Shown here in pieces: positions 21,755-34,900 of a DNA stretch of 64,000 nucleotides. Numbering within the stretch: the first letter of the stretch is position 1; each line of letters opens with the position of its first letter. Below the pieces are notes generated by a model. It was not told the DNA's origin and ran no database searches. It was given only the letters and a program-made list of their open reading frames with translations. This DNA comes from Ditylenchus dipsaci. Its lineage: Eukaryota; Nematoda; Chromadorea; Rhabditida; Anguinidae. Location of the stretch: contig SADC01000594.1 of NCBI GenBank assembly GCA_004194705.1, positions 19,071-83,070 on the forward strand, written 5' to 3'. A program made the position numbers and the translations under genes.

Positions 21755-22110
21755 TCCTATATTGGGTACCGATTTTTGACCTTGGTCCCCCTGTTGTTTT
21801 TTCATAATTTTCGTTTTCTCCAAAAGTTTTAGAAACTATTTATTTGCATTTTTAAACCATTTCATCAAAAAAATTTGGTACAAAAATTTTAAAAAAATTT
21901 TCGCCTTCGTCTCCTTGGTCCAAAAAATTACCTTGGAGGACTATAGAAATTTTTTTGGAAATTTTGTACCAAAAAAAATTTTTTGTGGAAAATGATTTGA
22001 AAGTGAAAATAAATAGTTTTTGAAACTTTTGGGAATTTTTTTTTTTTTCAAAAAAGACCACAGGGGACCAAGCTCAAAAATCGGCATCCAATATAGGATA
22101 GGGCAAAAAA
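21755..22110. repeat. Foldback with CTTGGTCCCC motif
   Basis: Inverted segments CCTATATTGGGTACCGATTT ... and ... AAATCGGCATCCAATATAGG enclose a second inverted pair (CCTTGGTCCCCCTGTTG / CAGGGGACCAAG). Relatives lie at 51924-52160, 56485 and 58100. Confidence 0.6.
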
Positions 22111-23055
22111 CTCAATATTTAAAATCTGACTGCGAATTTTGAATTCAAAGAGTCTTTTTGTATGCCAATCGACCATGCTGAACACTAATCTGTTGTCATA
22201 ATTTAGGTTTTTGTCTAATTAGGACTTTTAAAAGAATTCTTCCGCGGAATTTGCTATGCCATGTTCATAGCTAATTTATTCACTAAAACAAGCTTGTTTT
22301 CTAGGTTAGCCAGACCAAAAAAGATTAATTAGCAGCACAGCTTTTTAAGCTGCCTTCTATCCCTGGATTTTCACCGTCTCATTTTAACCAGTGAAGTGTC
22401 CAGCAAATTTGTCTGGTGCAAAGACTCCCCCCTGAATATGCCTCTAGCAAAAACATGTATGTGGTTGGAAAGGCAGAAAGGCAAGACAGGGGTTCCATAA
22501 GCGGGCACTACTGTTCTCTGCCATAATCGATGTGTGCCTAGTGTGTCATTACCCAGTGTTGCCTTGTGGCCAGTATAGCGGCTCTATCCAGCCTTTGGCT
22601 AGACCTATATATGTCTTTGGGAGTAGTTGCTGTGTATGCCCCCAAAAGTTTGAGCCAACCCATTGTTTTAGTCTGCACTTGAGTTTGTTGTTGACTTTTT
22701 GTTTGTTTGTTTTTATCAACTTGTTCTGTTGTAAAGTTCAGGTTTTGGGCTTTTTCACGCGGCTTTAACTTTTTTTAGTTATTTTTGCTCCGTAAAATTT
22801 TTTGGAAAGAGCCAAAGCGAAGCACTTTGTTGACACCTCATTTGTATTACTGTGCACTCTCGATTTAAGGACACTCAAGAGACCGGCCAAAGCTCGTTCC
22901 CACCTTGGGTCCGACACTTTTTTGCCCGATTTTTGAATATTTTGCCAGTTGTGTTTCGACAGTCTGATCATAAATATTGCAAGGATTCCAATTTTACAGA
23001 TCGTTTTTCAGAAATTCATAATTTTTTCTTCTATAAAAGCAAAAACTCAATTTAA

Positions 23056-23283
23056 AGGGCCATTGCCGTCTCCGACAACGGTTGTCCCCCGCCAATTCAA
23101 ATTTTTTCTTTATCGTTGAATTTAGGTACGAATTTTTCAACTTGGTTTCTAACAAAACTATACCTAAAACTGAATTCTAGGCCTTGTTTGTTAAAACCAA
23201 GCTGAAAAATCCGTGCAGAAGTTGAATGATTGGGCAAAAAAATTGAATTGCGGGGGACAATTCAAAACAGGTGGCAATGGCCT
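23056..23283. mobile_element. TTAA foldback MITE nested in a TA-type MITE
   Basis: TTAA (23052-23055), then AGGGCCATTGCC; ends GGCAATGGCCT, then TTAA (23284-23287). The arms carry CCCCCGCCAATTCAAA. It sits inside a longer inverted repeat whose outer ends read CACTCTCGATTTAAGG and AAATCGAGAGTGGACTGTA. Confidence 0.75.
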
Positions 23284-23799
23284 TTAATGACAGTCTTTTC
23301 AAAAATTCTTGTCCTTAATCGAGCTTTTACTTTTTTAGAAGAAAAAATTTTTTAATTTCTGAAAAACAATCGGTAAAATCGGAATCCTTGCAATATTTGG
23401 GATCAGACTGTCAAATCAGAACTGGCAAAAAATTAAAAAATCGCGCTAAAAAAGTGTCAGACGCAAGGTGGGAACGAACTCCTGCCCTGAAATCGAGAGT
23501 GGACTGTACCAAGTGACCAGAAAAATCGCGATGGTTTTTCAAAGGCTTTTTATTTAGTGGCTCGTTCATTAACACAGAGTTAGAGTTGCAGTATTCGACA
23601 TCGTGAAAAACCACTTAGCCCCGTCAGATTTTGTTATTGATACACATTGATGCATCGCGTAAAATAAGCCTTCACGAAAGAAAAATCGGCAAAAGGCACA
23701 GGCATGACCGCGTTAGGGTGTTTTTGGCACATTTTGTAAAAAAATCGGACAAAATAGGAAAACGGCTCTTTCTCCGTCTTTGGAAAAGCCAAAACCAAA

Positions 23800-24047
23800 T
23801 TTGGCCACTTTTCCACAAAGGAGCAGTGGTTGGAAAAGCCTAAGCCAAAAGTTCGGCCAAAGCCAAAATCAAAGCCAAAAACACAAAGCCAAATTTGGCC
23901 GGCCAAATTTGGCTTTGGCCGTACGAAGCCAAATTTTGGCCAGCCAAATTTGGCTTTGTGTTTTCGGCTTTTATTTCGGTTTTGGCCGGAATTTTGGCTT
24001 AGGCTTTTCCAACCACTGCTCCTTTGTGGAAAAGTGCCCCTTTTTGT
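23800..24047. repeat. Palindrome built of AAGCCAAA units
   Basis: CCACAAAGGAGCAGTGGTTGG at the left is mirrored at the right; the interior is GCCAAA / TTTGGC units. It looks like a subterminal-repeat-filled MITE, but no target duplication was found. Confidence 0.6.
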
Positions 24048-25825
24048 GGGAATCGTCCTGCTTGTGTTCGAATTTATGGTTTAGAGCGAATTTATGGTTA
24101 AAATATTGATTTGCCTGAGTGCTTTAAGGCGAAAAATCATATTTCCGTCCCAACCCTTATCAAGATTTTTTATGTAAGAAGTGTCAGTAAATTCTTCTTA
24201 GCGTATAAAATTTACTTAAAATTTGTTAGGAGACGTTTAAACACTATTCTCGAATCGATAAAAAATGCGTGATTAGCTCGATATTCCACATTGATGTTCA
24301 TCTTCAATAACTGATTAATAAAACACAAATTCACACAAAAGACTGCACACAAAGCATTCTTAAGACGAATAAACAACAAATCAAACGAATAAATTGAAAA
24401 AAAAAACGATGAAAACGGTATTATTCCGAGCTTTTACTTGAATAAATCGGGCCCCCGAAAATTTGGGTCTCATAAAATTTCGGAATCGGGGTTTTGAGAA
24501 AATTTCAGGCAGGGTTTCGGGTCGGGTTGCGGCCCAAAATCGGCTCGGATGGGTTGGAGCCCCGATCGGGGCCCCGACCCGTTCTGTCTCTAGTTTAGAG
24601 GATGTGTAACTGGTTATTAATATCGAGTTCTGTTTTTTATAAATACAAGTGGGCGATAAAAAGCAATACAAATTCGAGTCAGTCTGCCGAACTATCAAGG
24701 GTCGGCTGTAGTCGTGAGAAATTTTTTGGAAAATTTGGACTATTAGCCGGTGCATTTCAATTAGAGCCACATTAAATTGGCTATTTTATAATTTGGTGTG
24801 TTCCTTGGTTTTGGTTCCTCCTTAGTCCTTGCAGCACATTTTTTTTTGTTTGAGACATTTCCCTTTCTCCCGAAAAGACAATTTAGGCATGAGTGTGTGT
24901 GGAGGGAGGGAATGCCACAAGGGGCTACCCATCCAAGTCATGGATTAGTTTTGCAACCAGTCGGCTTCTTTCCGCCTTTCACTCATTTCGAAACGGCTGC
25001 GCCAGAGGAGTGCTAACAAAGCTGCTGACTCGGCAAATGAGAAGTGCTAGAAGAAAATGCTTTTACTTAACTCAATCGCTACTTTCAGCCATTTGGATTT
25101 TGGTTTGGTCACTTGTGGCATACGAATAGTTTCTTGGATACAGTCGAGTCTCTATATAGCATCCACCCCAAAAGTTCGTTCCCACCTCGGGTCCGACACT
25201 TTTTTTAGCTCAATTTCTAAAGTATGTTGCCAAAACTGATTCGTCAGTCTAGTCGGAAATATCGCAGGGATTCCGATTTTGCCGATCGTTTCTCAGAAAC
25301 ATGGTAATTTTGCCATTTAGACCCGCAAACCTCAATATAGCATCGCCTTAAATCTCAAAAAGGGGGGTATTTAAACGAGTAGCATCAAATAGCCTTATTT
25401 TCTATATAAAATCCTTTGAGAACAAGCTTTGCTACTTACTTCTATTTCAAAATCTTGCTTATACGATAAGAAAAATCATGTACTGATGAAAATTTTATTT
25501 TCCTGTAATGTGAAAAATGACAATGATTAAGTATATCTAAAATAATGGACAAAGTTTTTGGTGTTACACATTGCCTTTTTGCAACTGCGCCATGCAAACA
25601 CGGCCGAAAAATCCGACCGCACAATTTTGGGCATTTTGAAAAGACGTGTAATAACCTTAAATTTGCTATTTTCTTCTGAAACTACTCGAAAAAACTCTGA
25701 ATTTAACATGTGTTTTTCGTATTTTAAACCTTACTTTCTGTTATTTTTGTTACTTGTTCGTCAGTTAAATGCATATATAAGTGGATTGTCTGTCTCCGAA
25801 AAACCAACCTATTCATACATTGCAG

Positions 25826-25958
25826 TGGAGCAATCAATATAATGCTGCTGCAACAGATCACGCCACCCACCAGCTGTCTGCTACTGCTGGATTGAGTCAA
25901 CAACCCACCAAATAAGCCTTCTCTCCCTCAAATGCACAAATCCACCAACAGCAATTTG
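25826..25958 (+). CDS. CAP-Gly gene exon (first recognised), one frameshift
   Basis: Acceptor ACATTGCAG, donor GTAGGT. It reads WSNQYNAAATDHATHQLSA..., then shifts to KPSLPQMHKSTNSNL. Low-complexity Gln/Asn/Ala/Thr sequence. Confidence 0.5.
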
Positions 25959-28900
25959 GTAGGTCTTTTTTCGCAGTTTTTGGCCACTTTCCAAAAAAAA
26001 TTCTAGGCAAGTGACTGTTCTCAATTGGTGTCCAGGCTGGATGTTGGCCGCAGAGTCACAGTTAATGGTCATTTTGGGGTATACTCAAGGTTGGCAAGCA
26101 TTTTTTTATTTTTTTGAGCACTTGCATGCCGCATTGCATAGTCAATAAACAGGGGGGAGGGACAAGGCAAAAAAAATTTGCAAGATATTTTTTATAGGTC
26201 AGGGTACACATAAAGTTGTGGCTACTGGAATATACGCCTCCGAAAAAGCTTTACTAGAATATACCCCACCCAATAATTTAGGCTATGGCTTCGACTTAGG
26301 CCCGTAGGCTTGGGTTTAGGCTCAGGGCCTAACCATTACTAACAAGGGCTCTTTTACAACTTTTTTTTTTTCAAAATGGTGGTTTTAGGTATCCTCCAGA
26401 AATTATTAGGAAGCGTATATTCCAGTAGCGTCATAAAGTTTTATATGGCTGAATTAGCCGGAAATGAAGCTCTAAAACACTCCAATTATATCCTGTCATA
26501 TAAAAAAATTGCAGAAATTGTTTCGCCTTGGTCCCCCCCCCCCTTGTTAGTTGACTGGGGTGCGGGGTACAAAATTTAGCCGGTTTTTTTTTTTGAAAAA
26601 AAAACTGGTATTTTTGGTGCTAGTAGCGAATAACCTCCCACCCAAGAATTGTGAGGGTGATCACCTAAGAATCAAAAATTGCTGTAACTACCCTTGCAAA
26701 CAACAAGTTTAGGCTTAGCCCTTAGGCTTGGGGGTAGGCCAGCGTACGGAAGTTGTGACTAATAAAGAGTTTACGCACATTTTCCTGGGTCTGGGACATA
26801 TACTTGGGTACTTTTTACTATAAGGAAAAATTTTTAGGGGGGGGGGGGTGCGGGTATTTGCTACTAGGGTCGTATATTTCAGTACGTGGGCAAAGTGGTG
26901 GGCAGAGAGGGCATTTACTGTGGAGTGGAGCTGGACCAGCCGATTGGAAAACACGATGGCACCTATCAAAGTGAGACTTTTGGCTACGCATGTTTTGTGC
27001 CTTGGTTTTTTACTGCGAAGATGTGTCTTCATTTTTGAAATTTGGATGAAAGATTGTCAAAACTAGTGAGAAAAGACTATAAAAATTTAACAGCAAAAAT
27101 CCAAAATTTTTTTAATATGAAAAAAATTTGACAAATTCCGTCAGAATTAAAATTTAGAATTCAAATTTAAAATTTTGCAGATGTGGCCTATTTTGAGTGT
27201 CGACCAAGACATGGCATTTTTGCGCCAACCTACAAAGTGCAGGTGGAGGAGGAGGGAAATTTGGACAAGCCAGTCTACGCCAACCACCATAATCCCTCCA
27301 ATAATCGCAGGCCTAATGTAGGTGCAATATACTATCAACCAAAAATTAACTCAAGTTTATGGAACACCTGTGGGTTGAGTAAAATCTTCAAAAGACTGCA
27401 TGGGAATAGAGCTGACCAGTGTTTCCAAAACCGAAACGGAAAGCAGACAGAAATATAACCGCAGAAAGCAGAAACCGAAAAGAAGCAGAAGCATAATGCC
27501 TCTGCTTTTGAAATTTTCAGTTTTCGGTTTCGGTTTATGCTCATGAGACTTTCAGTTTCTGCTTTTCAACTTTCGGTTTGTGCTTTCGGCTTTGGGTATG
27601 AAGTCAAAATTCCTATTGTCTTGATCCACACGAATATCCACAAAAATAAAAACAAAATTCACATAACATGCAGAAGTATACGAACGAAAACATCAGTTTT
27701 AAAAGCAGAAATCAAAAGCAGAAACTGAAAATTTCAGAAACCGAAACCGAAATCAGAAACCGAAAGTTTCAAAGCAGAAACCGAAACCGAAAACCAGAAT
27801 TCGGTTTTCGGTTTGTGGCATTCCGTTTCGTTTTTTTGGAAACACTGCAGCTGACTTCAAAAAAAAAAAACGCGGCGTAGGCAGCGACGGTAGTGAACAG
27901 CGGCGGCACCGCTCACGGCAGCGGCGCGTCAAAACCTTGTAAAGTAAAAGTAACAAGAAATATTTTTTTTTAAAATAGCAGGTTTTATTTCACGCGAATG
28001 CAATGGTCACATTTTTTTTAATTTCACAATCGTTTACAAGGGTGGCAGACGAAATTTGTGAGACAGTCAACTCTCGATATAGTGTAGGTGCAAGTTCGTT
28101 CTCACCTAGGTCCAGCACTTTTTTACCTCTATTTTGAAAACTTTTACCAAATCTGATTATACTTTGATACTCTTTGGAGGGGGGTGCTTGGGGTGCTGTC
28201 TTCTACACAACATCGAGAGCGCGGATCTTTTTTTCGGCAAAACTGTCGCCATTTGCAAAACTGACCAGCAAAATGAGAATTTTCGCGATGTTTGTGATTA
28301 TAGACTGACGAATCAATTAGTCTGACGAATCAAATTTGGTAAAAGTTTTTAAAAGTAGGGGTAAAAAAAGTGTCGGACCCTAGGTGGGAACGAACTTTTA
28401 ACACTATGTCGAGAGTAGACTGTAATATTTGACTCTAATAGCAAAATTTACGATAAAGGCATCAGGACAATAGTTCGAAAATACCTAGCTGATTCAACGG
28501 CTGAATTATCAAAGAAAACAAATAATGATATGTAGCATTTTTTCAGAAAATGTTTTCATTTTAATTTCAACTACAAATATTTAGTGCTGTCGATTTGCTG
28601 TCGAAAATTGAATATGTCTCTGCTTGTATTTGGAAGGAAATATTTTTTGGGTAAACATTGATGCGCGACAATGGCGGCGGCGGTCGCGGCACAAAAAATC
28701 TAAACGGCAGCGGCAACCAATCTGAAATACCAAACGGTAGCAGCGACGGCACCGGCGACCATTTGCGACCGGCAGCGGCGCCGCTCAAAAGTATAGATTT
28801 TAGGCATCGCTCACCCCGCGCCGCTCGTGCAAGTATGTTAATACATACTTCGAATGTGATCTCACCTGTAAAAAGAGAAAATAAAAACAAAAAACAGACA

Positions 28901-31900
28901 GATGTTGTTTAGAAGTTGATCTCCAAGTCAGCCATTCCTCTCTAACCACCACCAACACAACACCACCACCGCCCACAACAACCAGGGGGTTATGGAGGCA
29001 TGGATTGGAGCTTGATGTCTACAACCTCATCAAACACTTCCAACAACCCACTCATGGATCACTCCTTTGTAGGTGTATTAACTCGGCTGGTTGGTTTAGG
29101 CGGTTATCAGACCCATCAATCTTGTGCCTCTTGAGGCCAATTGTTTGTGGGAAGATGCACACCCTTTTTTCTTTCAAAATGAGCTGAACAATGAAAGTGT
29201 GTGTATATAAATAAAAAAAAGAGAAAAAAATAACTGCTTACACATTGATATAATTCATTGAAAATAGCCCAGTCTTTTTTGCAAAAGAAGTCTTTTCCTA
29301 TTTTTCGGCTTCGTATTTTTGGTATAATTTATAAGGGACCTCCCGGGTCTCATTCTGAGGACAATATCACGGGAATTTTTTTTCGCATATTCTTGAAGAA
29401 CTATGACTTCCTAATAAAACCGGGCCCTGGAGGCGATATTACCACAAAAAGTGGTGATGCTCAAATCAAAGTTCTGAAATACCCATGATATGGATATCAC
29501 CGCTAGAATCTAAAAACATTTTAAGAGTGAAAAAAAACTAATTTTTATGAAAAAAAACAGAAATGAGCAGAACCAGGTCGAGTAACAGACTTTACAGAGA
29601 TAAGATCACGTAAAACGCTGTTATGTGGCGTGGTTAAGGAATTTGGGAGCAACGGATTTTTCGGCATCTTTTTCATATATTTTTTACTTAGGCGCAAGGT
29701 AGGCCATCGCGTGTTAGCGAGCAGAATCTTTTCGGAGGATATTCTAGAGAATATGCGCGCAGAATCCTTATAAAAAAGCTTAAAAAGTGCATTTTTTCTT
29801 AAAATCGTAGAATATTCTCGAAATAGTTACCGTATCTATTCTAGTAAAACACCATGGTATTCTATTTTCCAACCTCAAAAAATTTTTGGCTTCGTGTTAA
29901 AAATGCAATAAAACATAGGTTACCCTCTAGTTTTGGCCTTAGGGATGGTGCTAATATAGACTGGTGTTCAAATAGAGACCGGCTGCGGCTCTATCCCACT
30001 ATCTGTTCTAAATTTACCTTGTTCCCCCTGTTGTTTGTTTATTTATTTTCGTTTTGCTATGCACGGCTCATCGCTCTGACTTTTGACGGACCATCAATTG
30101 CTTTTCATTAAAGCAGTAGCAATATAAAACGTAATATGACAAAAGTGATCACAAAACCACAACCGGTGCTCTATTATATGAATACCGTAACTATTTAGCA
30201 ACCCTAGTTAGGACTTCTCAAATTTTTGGTCCGAACAGCAAAAAACTAAAATTAAAAAGCGCGAATTCAAAAAAGTGGAAGAAAGGGACTAAAAGACCGC
30301 GTCCCTTTTGGGTATTAACCGACTATTTCCTACCCAATGCTAATTTATTCTACCCATCTCACTAATTTCTGCCAATTACAGATCTCATCGACCAGCTCTT
30401 CCGGTCTTCTGCATGGCTATGGCGACATGACCGACTTGATGATGAATTCCAATACCACCTACATTGTTGAGAATCGGTTTTGATGCTCAGCGATATTGAA
30501 ATCAATGATACTAGAGTTAGGCTGGACGAGGACGATGAGGACGAGGAGATCCATCAGCGAATCAATGGAATGCCAGAAAATTTATTGGGTCAGTACTTTT
30601 GATTTTACGTCAAAAAATTTCAGAAACAAGTCAGTCCAGGAGTGTGATCATGGACGGCCCCACTCTTGACTCTGCCGCCTTCGGACTGCCCATAATTGGG
30701 GATTCGTCGGAGGAGGATGAAGAGTTGAGTACTCCTATGGTCGAGATCATCAAGGATATTTGGAATGGGAGCAGTCCACAAGATGTTTTAAAACCACAAC
30801 CACGTGCAGGATGACAACAAAGGGGCAGTAAAATCTGCTAGTCTAGTAAGTCTTATGAATTTTTTTCAGAATAAAAGTACAGTAAGGTCCCATTGCACTT
30901 TGTTGATACCTGGCTCCAGTTTAACAATTTTCACACCAATTTTTAGTGAATTTTGGAAATTGTGAATGTTTAGACTAGCCGAAAAGTAGCAACGATTCCA
31001 ATAGTGGATTAAGGACACTTCTAATCTCTTCATGGAATTTTGAATAAAACATATGTATGTTTGTGCAATTGGAGATATTTGAAATGACTAATAGTTAGTC
31101 AGTCATAATTAGTAGACCAGTTGGGGCATTGTTTTATCTTTGATTGTTTTGTTTGACCTGAATGTCTTTATTTGGGTAGCTGTTTACGTGGGAAATATTG
31201 TACCGAAAGTGTACCACATCCCTGATCAGTGTTGTAAATTTCAAAATTACGGCACCGGCACCATCTCACGGCACCGACACCAAATTTTCGGCACCAGCAC
31301 CAAGCAGTTCACGACATCGATGTAACTTTTTTTTCGAATTTGGCACCGGCACTGATCTACGGCACTGACCCTGAAAATTTTGGCACCGATCACGGCACGA
31401 CCTTAAAAATTTTGGCGCAGTGCTGTGAACTGACCTGCCGGCGCCAATACTACTTACAACACTATCCCTGATGTACACTATTCCTGACAACACTATCCTT
31501 GACTGCAACATATAGTAATAGAAAGCATAGATTTTGCTGATTAGCTTGAATCATGTAGACAATTTAAGTTATACCCTTTTGGGTAAGAATGATAATTAAA
31601 AATGTGGGTGGTTAAATATTTCCTGCAAAGATTAATTTTGATTGAGTTTGCTAGATCAGACCGATAATTGTTTAACTGGTGCAAAGCATCCTAATTTGTA
31701 AATGTTACATCTCTCGCTTAAAACTGACATGTGCAAATTATTTCTGCTGGTTAGATAACTGCTGCCATCAGAAATATTCGATAACAAAATACCCAGGAAG
31801 AAACATTAAAATAGCGGATATAATTTCTGGCAAGTTTTCTTCTAGAATTATTTCTAAAAACTCATGAAAAGTTGTATGGCTGTCAAACTGAAAAAAAAAC

Positions 31901-34900
31901 TATCTAAGTAAAAACTCTACGACAGGCGACGATTTATTCCGTAACCAATTCGTCCAAAAAAACCATATTTATAAGGCATCAGACACATATAATTCAGGAA
32001 TAAGTTTTTTTCGATGTAGATGGGAGCTAGCCCTACGCAACGAAAGCAGAAAATCAAAAGGTTCACGAAGAAAAATTTTCGGATGGTATGGCTCCAAACG
32101 GAAACGTCTCTGTCTCAACACCACTACAGTCCTATGAAAACGATCTTATAAAAAACGAAAATAGGGACAAACAGTAGCAACAAATAATATTCTTTATTGT
32201 AAAACAACAACGTCACAAATTATTCTAAACACCTAACGATTTAAAATCTCTCACGAATTCTATTTTTTGTCCTGTAGATTGGTCAGACTGTATTGCTAGA
32301 AGCTCGTTGCTCAATTCTTTTGCCAAACGGCATCTGCAGTCACTCAGAAGGTCTGATTTCCACCATTTCCTATTTGAAGTCGGCGTATTTGAGTAATAAT
32401 CTGTCTCCTAAACCACAAATTTTGCAATTAGAGAAGAATCGTTAGCCAGACACATACCCGCTCCTTAGAATCCATTGAAAGGGCATAAATTTTGAAGGCA
32501 GTCGACCGGCTTGCATGCTCATCTTCTTCCAAGAGAACGGCTGATAGACTGTGGCAATTCGATTCGGTTCTTTTTCGCCTTGTCCATAATCATATTTTCA
32601 GGATCCATGACCAGACCAAAGTTTTGCGCAGCATAGACTTTTTCGCTCATACGAATTCCAGTGCAGTTCAATGTTTCCTCGAACTAAAAACCGTAGCACG
32701 CATAATGACACTTGTTAACTACTAAGCACTTACCAAATATCCTCCTCTCCAAGGAATCGCAGAAATTGCAGACTTGCTTTCGATAGGAGACAGCCTGAGT
32801 ACCACATACGCGTTTTGGGCAGAGTAGACAGCTTCAAAAGCAAACCAAATCACCAACTTTGGAATTTTCTCCTGTCAGGTCTCAGCAGTATGATGCGCTC
32901 CAGAGGGAAGTTTTGGCAAAGACAGATCCGGTAGCTTGATTGATCAGAAAACCCGTCGATTTGACCTATATTAAGACAAGCGTTACCAAAATAACACCCA
33001 GAATCCAAAAAGACCTACATCTGGAGCAGCAGACCACAGCTCAGTTGGATTGTAGTGCTGATGATCAAGAGCAGAAACTTCGAATCTGGCTAGCCTTGAC
33101 GGATCGCTTCTCTTAAGCCATGCAGGGAAAAACTTGCGTTTAGAGTCGGATGCTGCATTCATCAGTAACCGTTTAGAATCTTCTACAAGGCAGTAGTCCA
33201 ATTCTTTGCAGACGAAGAAGCCAAGCCTTGATGAACGCTTTAGTTTTACGTAATACTGAATTGCAGAAGTCAAAATTTTAAAAGGAAGTGAATATACATA
33301 CCTCCATGTGTCCACCAAATTCGTGACTTTCCATAGATCGCCTTGTCTTCAGAGGAGGAATATTCTTTGCCTTGAGGACGAAATACCTGTAGACCACATA
33401 GAACTGGTTGTATTTGCAATAGTACATATCCGCTTGAACTGCATGACCCTCCTTCAGAACCTTGCCGTTGTGTTCAATTTGGAAGCGCAATGACAACCCT
33501 GTATTTCGGATCTTTTGGCCAGATCACTTCATTGTTTTCCAGAGAGTAGAGAATCTCCCCATGACGACGCTAAACCCAAAAAAAATTGTAGTTAGGAAAA
33601 AATGACGAAGAGAACTTACGATCTTAGGCAGAGAAGGTCTTTCCTTTAAGTCTTTTTCGGAGCTGCAAGACGCCCTGTCGTATGGATGGCAGATTATTCT
33701 GGTATCATGATTCCAAGGCTTAATTAGAGATGTTTTCTCAAGAGAGAGAAAAGTACGAATAACAGTCTTACCGCTTTATAGATTAGTTCGTTACTGAGAT
33801 TATTTGCCACTGGTTTCACTAGCTCTTCAAATGTTACGATTACACTAGCTACAGGCAGACCATTTTCTTCGAAACGAATTTTGGAAGGAAACACGAGCCC
33901 TGATGATAACTTCATAGACGAGATTTGGCACCACAGTCATCATGCAGCATTTGGAGGAAGAATACCAAAAAGACTGCTGCAGCACTCTGAGGCGTATCCG
34001 GCGAAAATACGCCTTATCTTCGATCTGAAACAGCACGGTTAAACAAGCTTCAATTCATAAAAAGGCAACATACGAGAATAGAGGAATCTATTACTCCGCA
34101 GGTTTCATTCCCAAATCCAGGCATTCGCTGGAAATCGACGACAACCCACGAGAGTCAGCTGCAAAGCCTATCTTATCCCCGGCATTTAGCGGTTTCGGCT
34201 CTTTCTTCCCTTGCTTCATATTTTCTTGCTGCTCACTGAACATTAGACTTGCCGGAAACAGAAAGGTTCGTCTGGAAGTTCTGCGTCCCCTGTAGTAAAC
34301 CACGAATGTGAATTCTTCGGAAGTTGTTGGCAGCAGCGTCCCATGCAAGAAGGTAGCTTTGTTTAGACTGAAAACAAATCCTTTTATCAATTCTTCAATT
34401 ACTTGTATATCATACCTCCTGCAATTGCACACTTTCACACGAATTTGTTCCATATTTGCGCTTGTTTGCATTGTAATTTCGCTGTAAAACTGGAAAATTC
34501 ATCAGTGAACAGATGTATCTAACTTTTCGATTAATGCTCAATACTAAGGCCACCGAGAGGTACCCAAATCTACGACAAGCCGAGCCAAAATGCGGAGCAG
34601 TACCGAAAATTTCCGGCACGACGAGCCGAATGCAGAAAACTTCCGGCATCTTAGTAAGAAAAAACCCTCCTGAGTAGGTCCAAGCATTGTTTTTAACAAA
34701 TTACACCTCACAGATTTGCCTCCACTCAATTCACTTACCCTTTTCTCATAAATTTTTGATTATTTTTGTACCGTTTTGTAGCTGAGATGTTTTTGTCGAT
34801 TGAGAGACCAAATGGCCTCGCGGTTTTTAAATTTTGGCGAAACCTCATTTTTTGTGACAAAACTTCATTTTGGTGTGATTTTGTATAAAAAAAAATAAAA

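Larger units (their letters stand above)
22110..25825. other. No recognisable gene; repeats only
   Basis: Between hAT 2 and the first CAP-Gly gene exon I see only repeats: a TA-type MITE of about 22850-23510 with a nested TTAA element, a palindrome at 23800-24047, a GC-rich patch at 24440-24600 and a partial TA-type MITE from about 25140. The 5' exons of the CAP-Gly gene may lie here but are not recognisable. Confidence 0.5.

Noticed and set aside
24381..24770. 129-codon minus-strand open frame
   Set aside because: It spans a GC-rich repeat patch and an AT-rich tail; no domain is recognisable.
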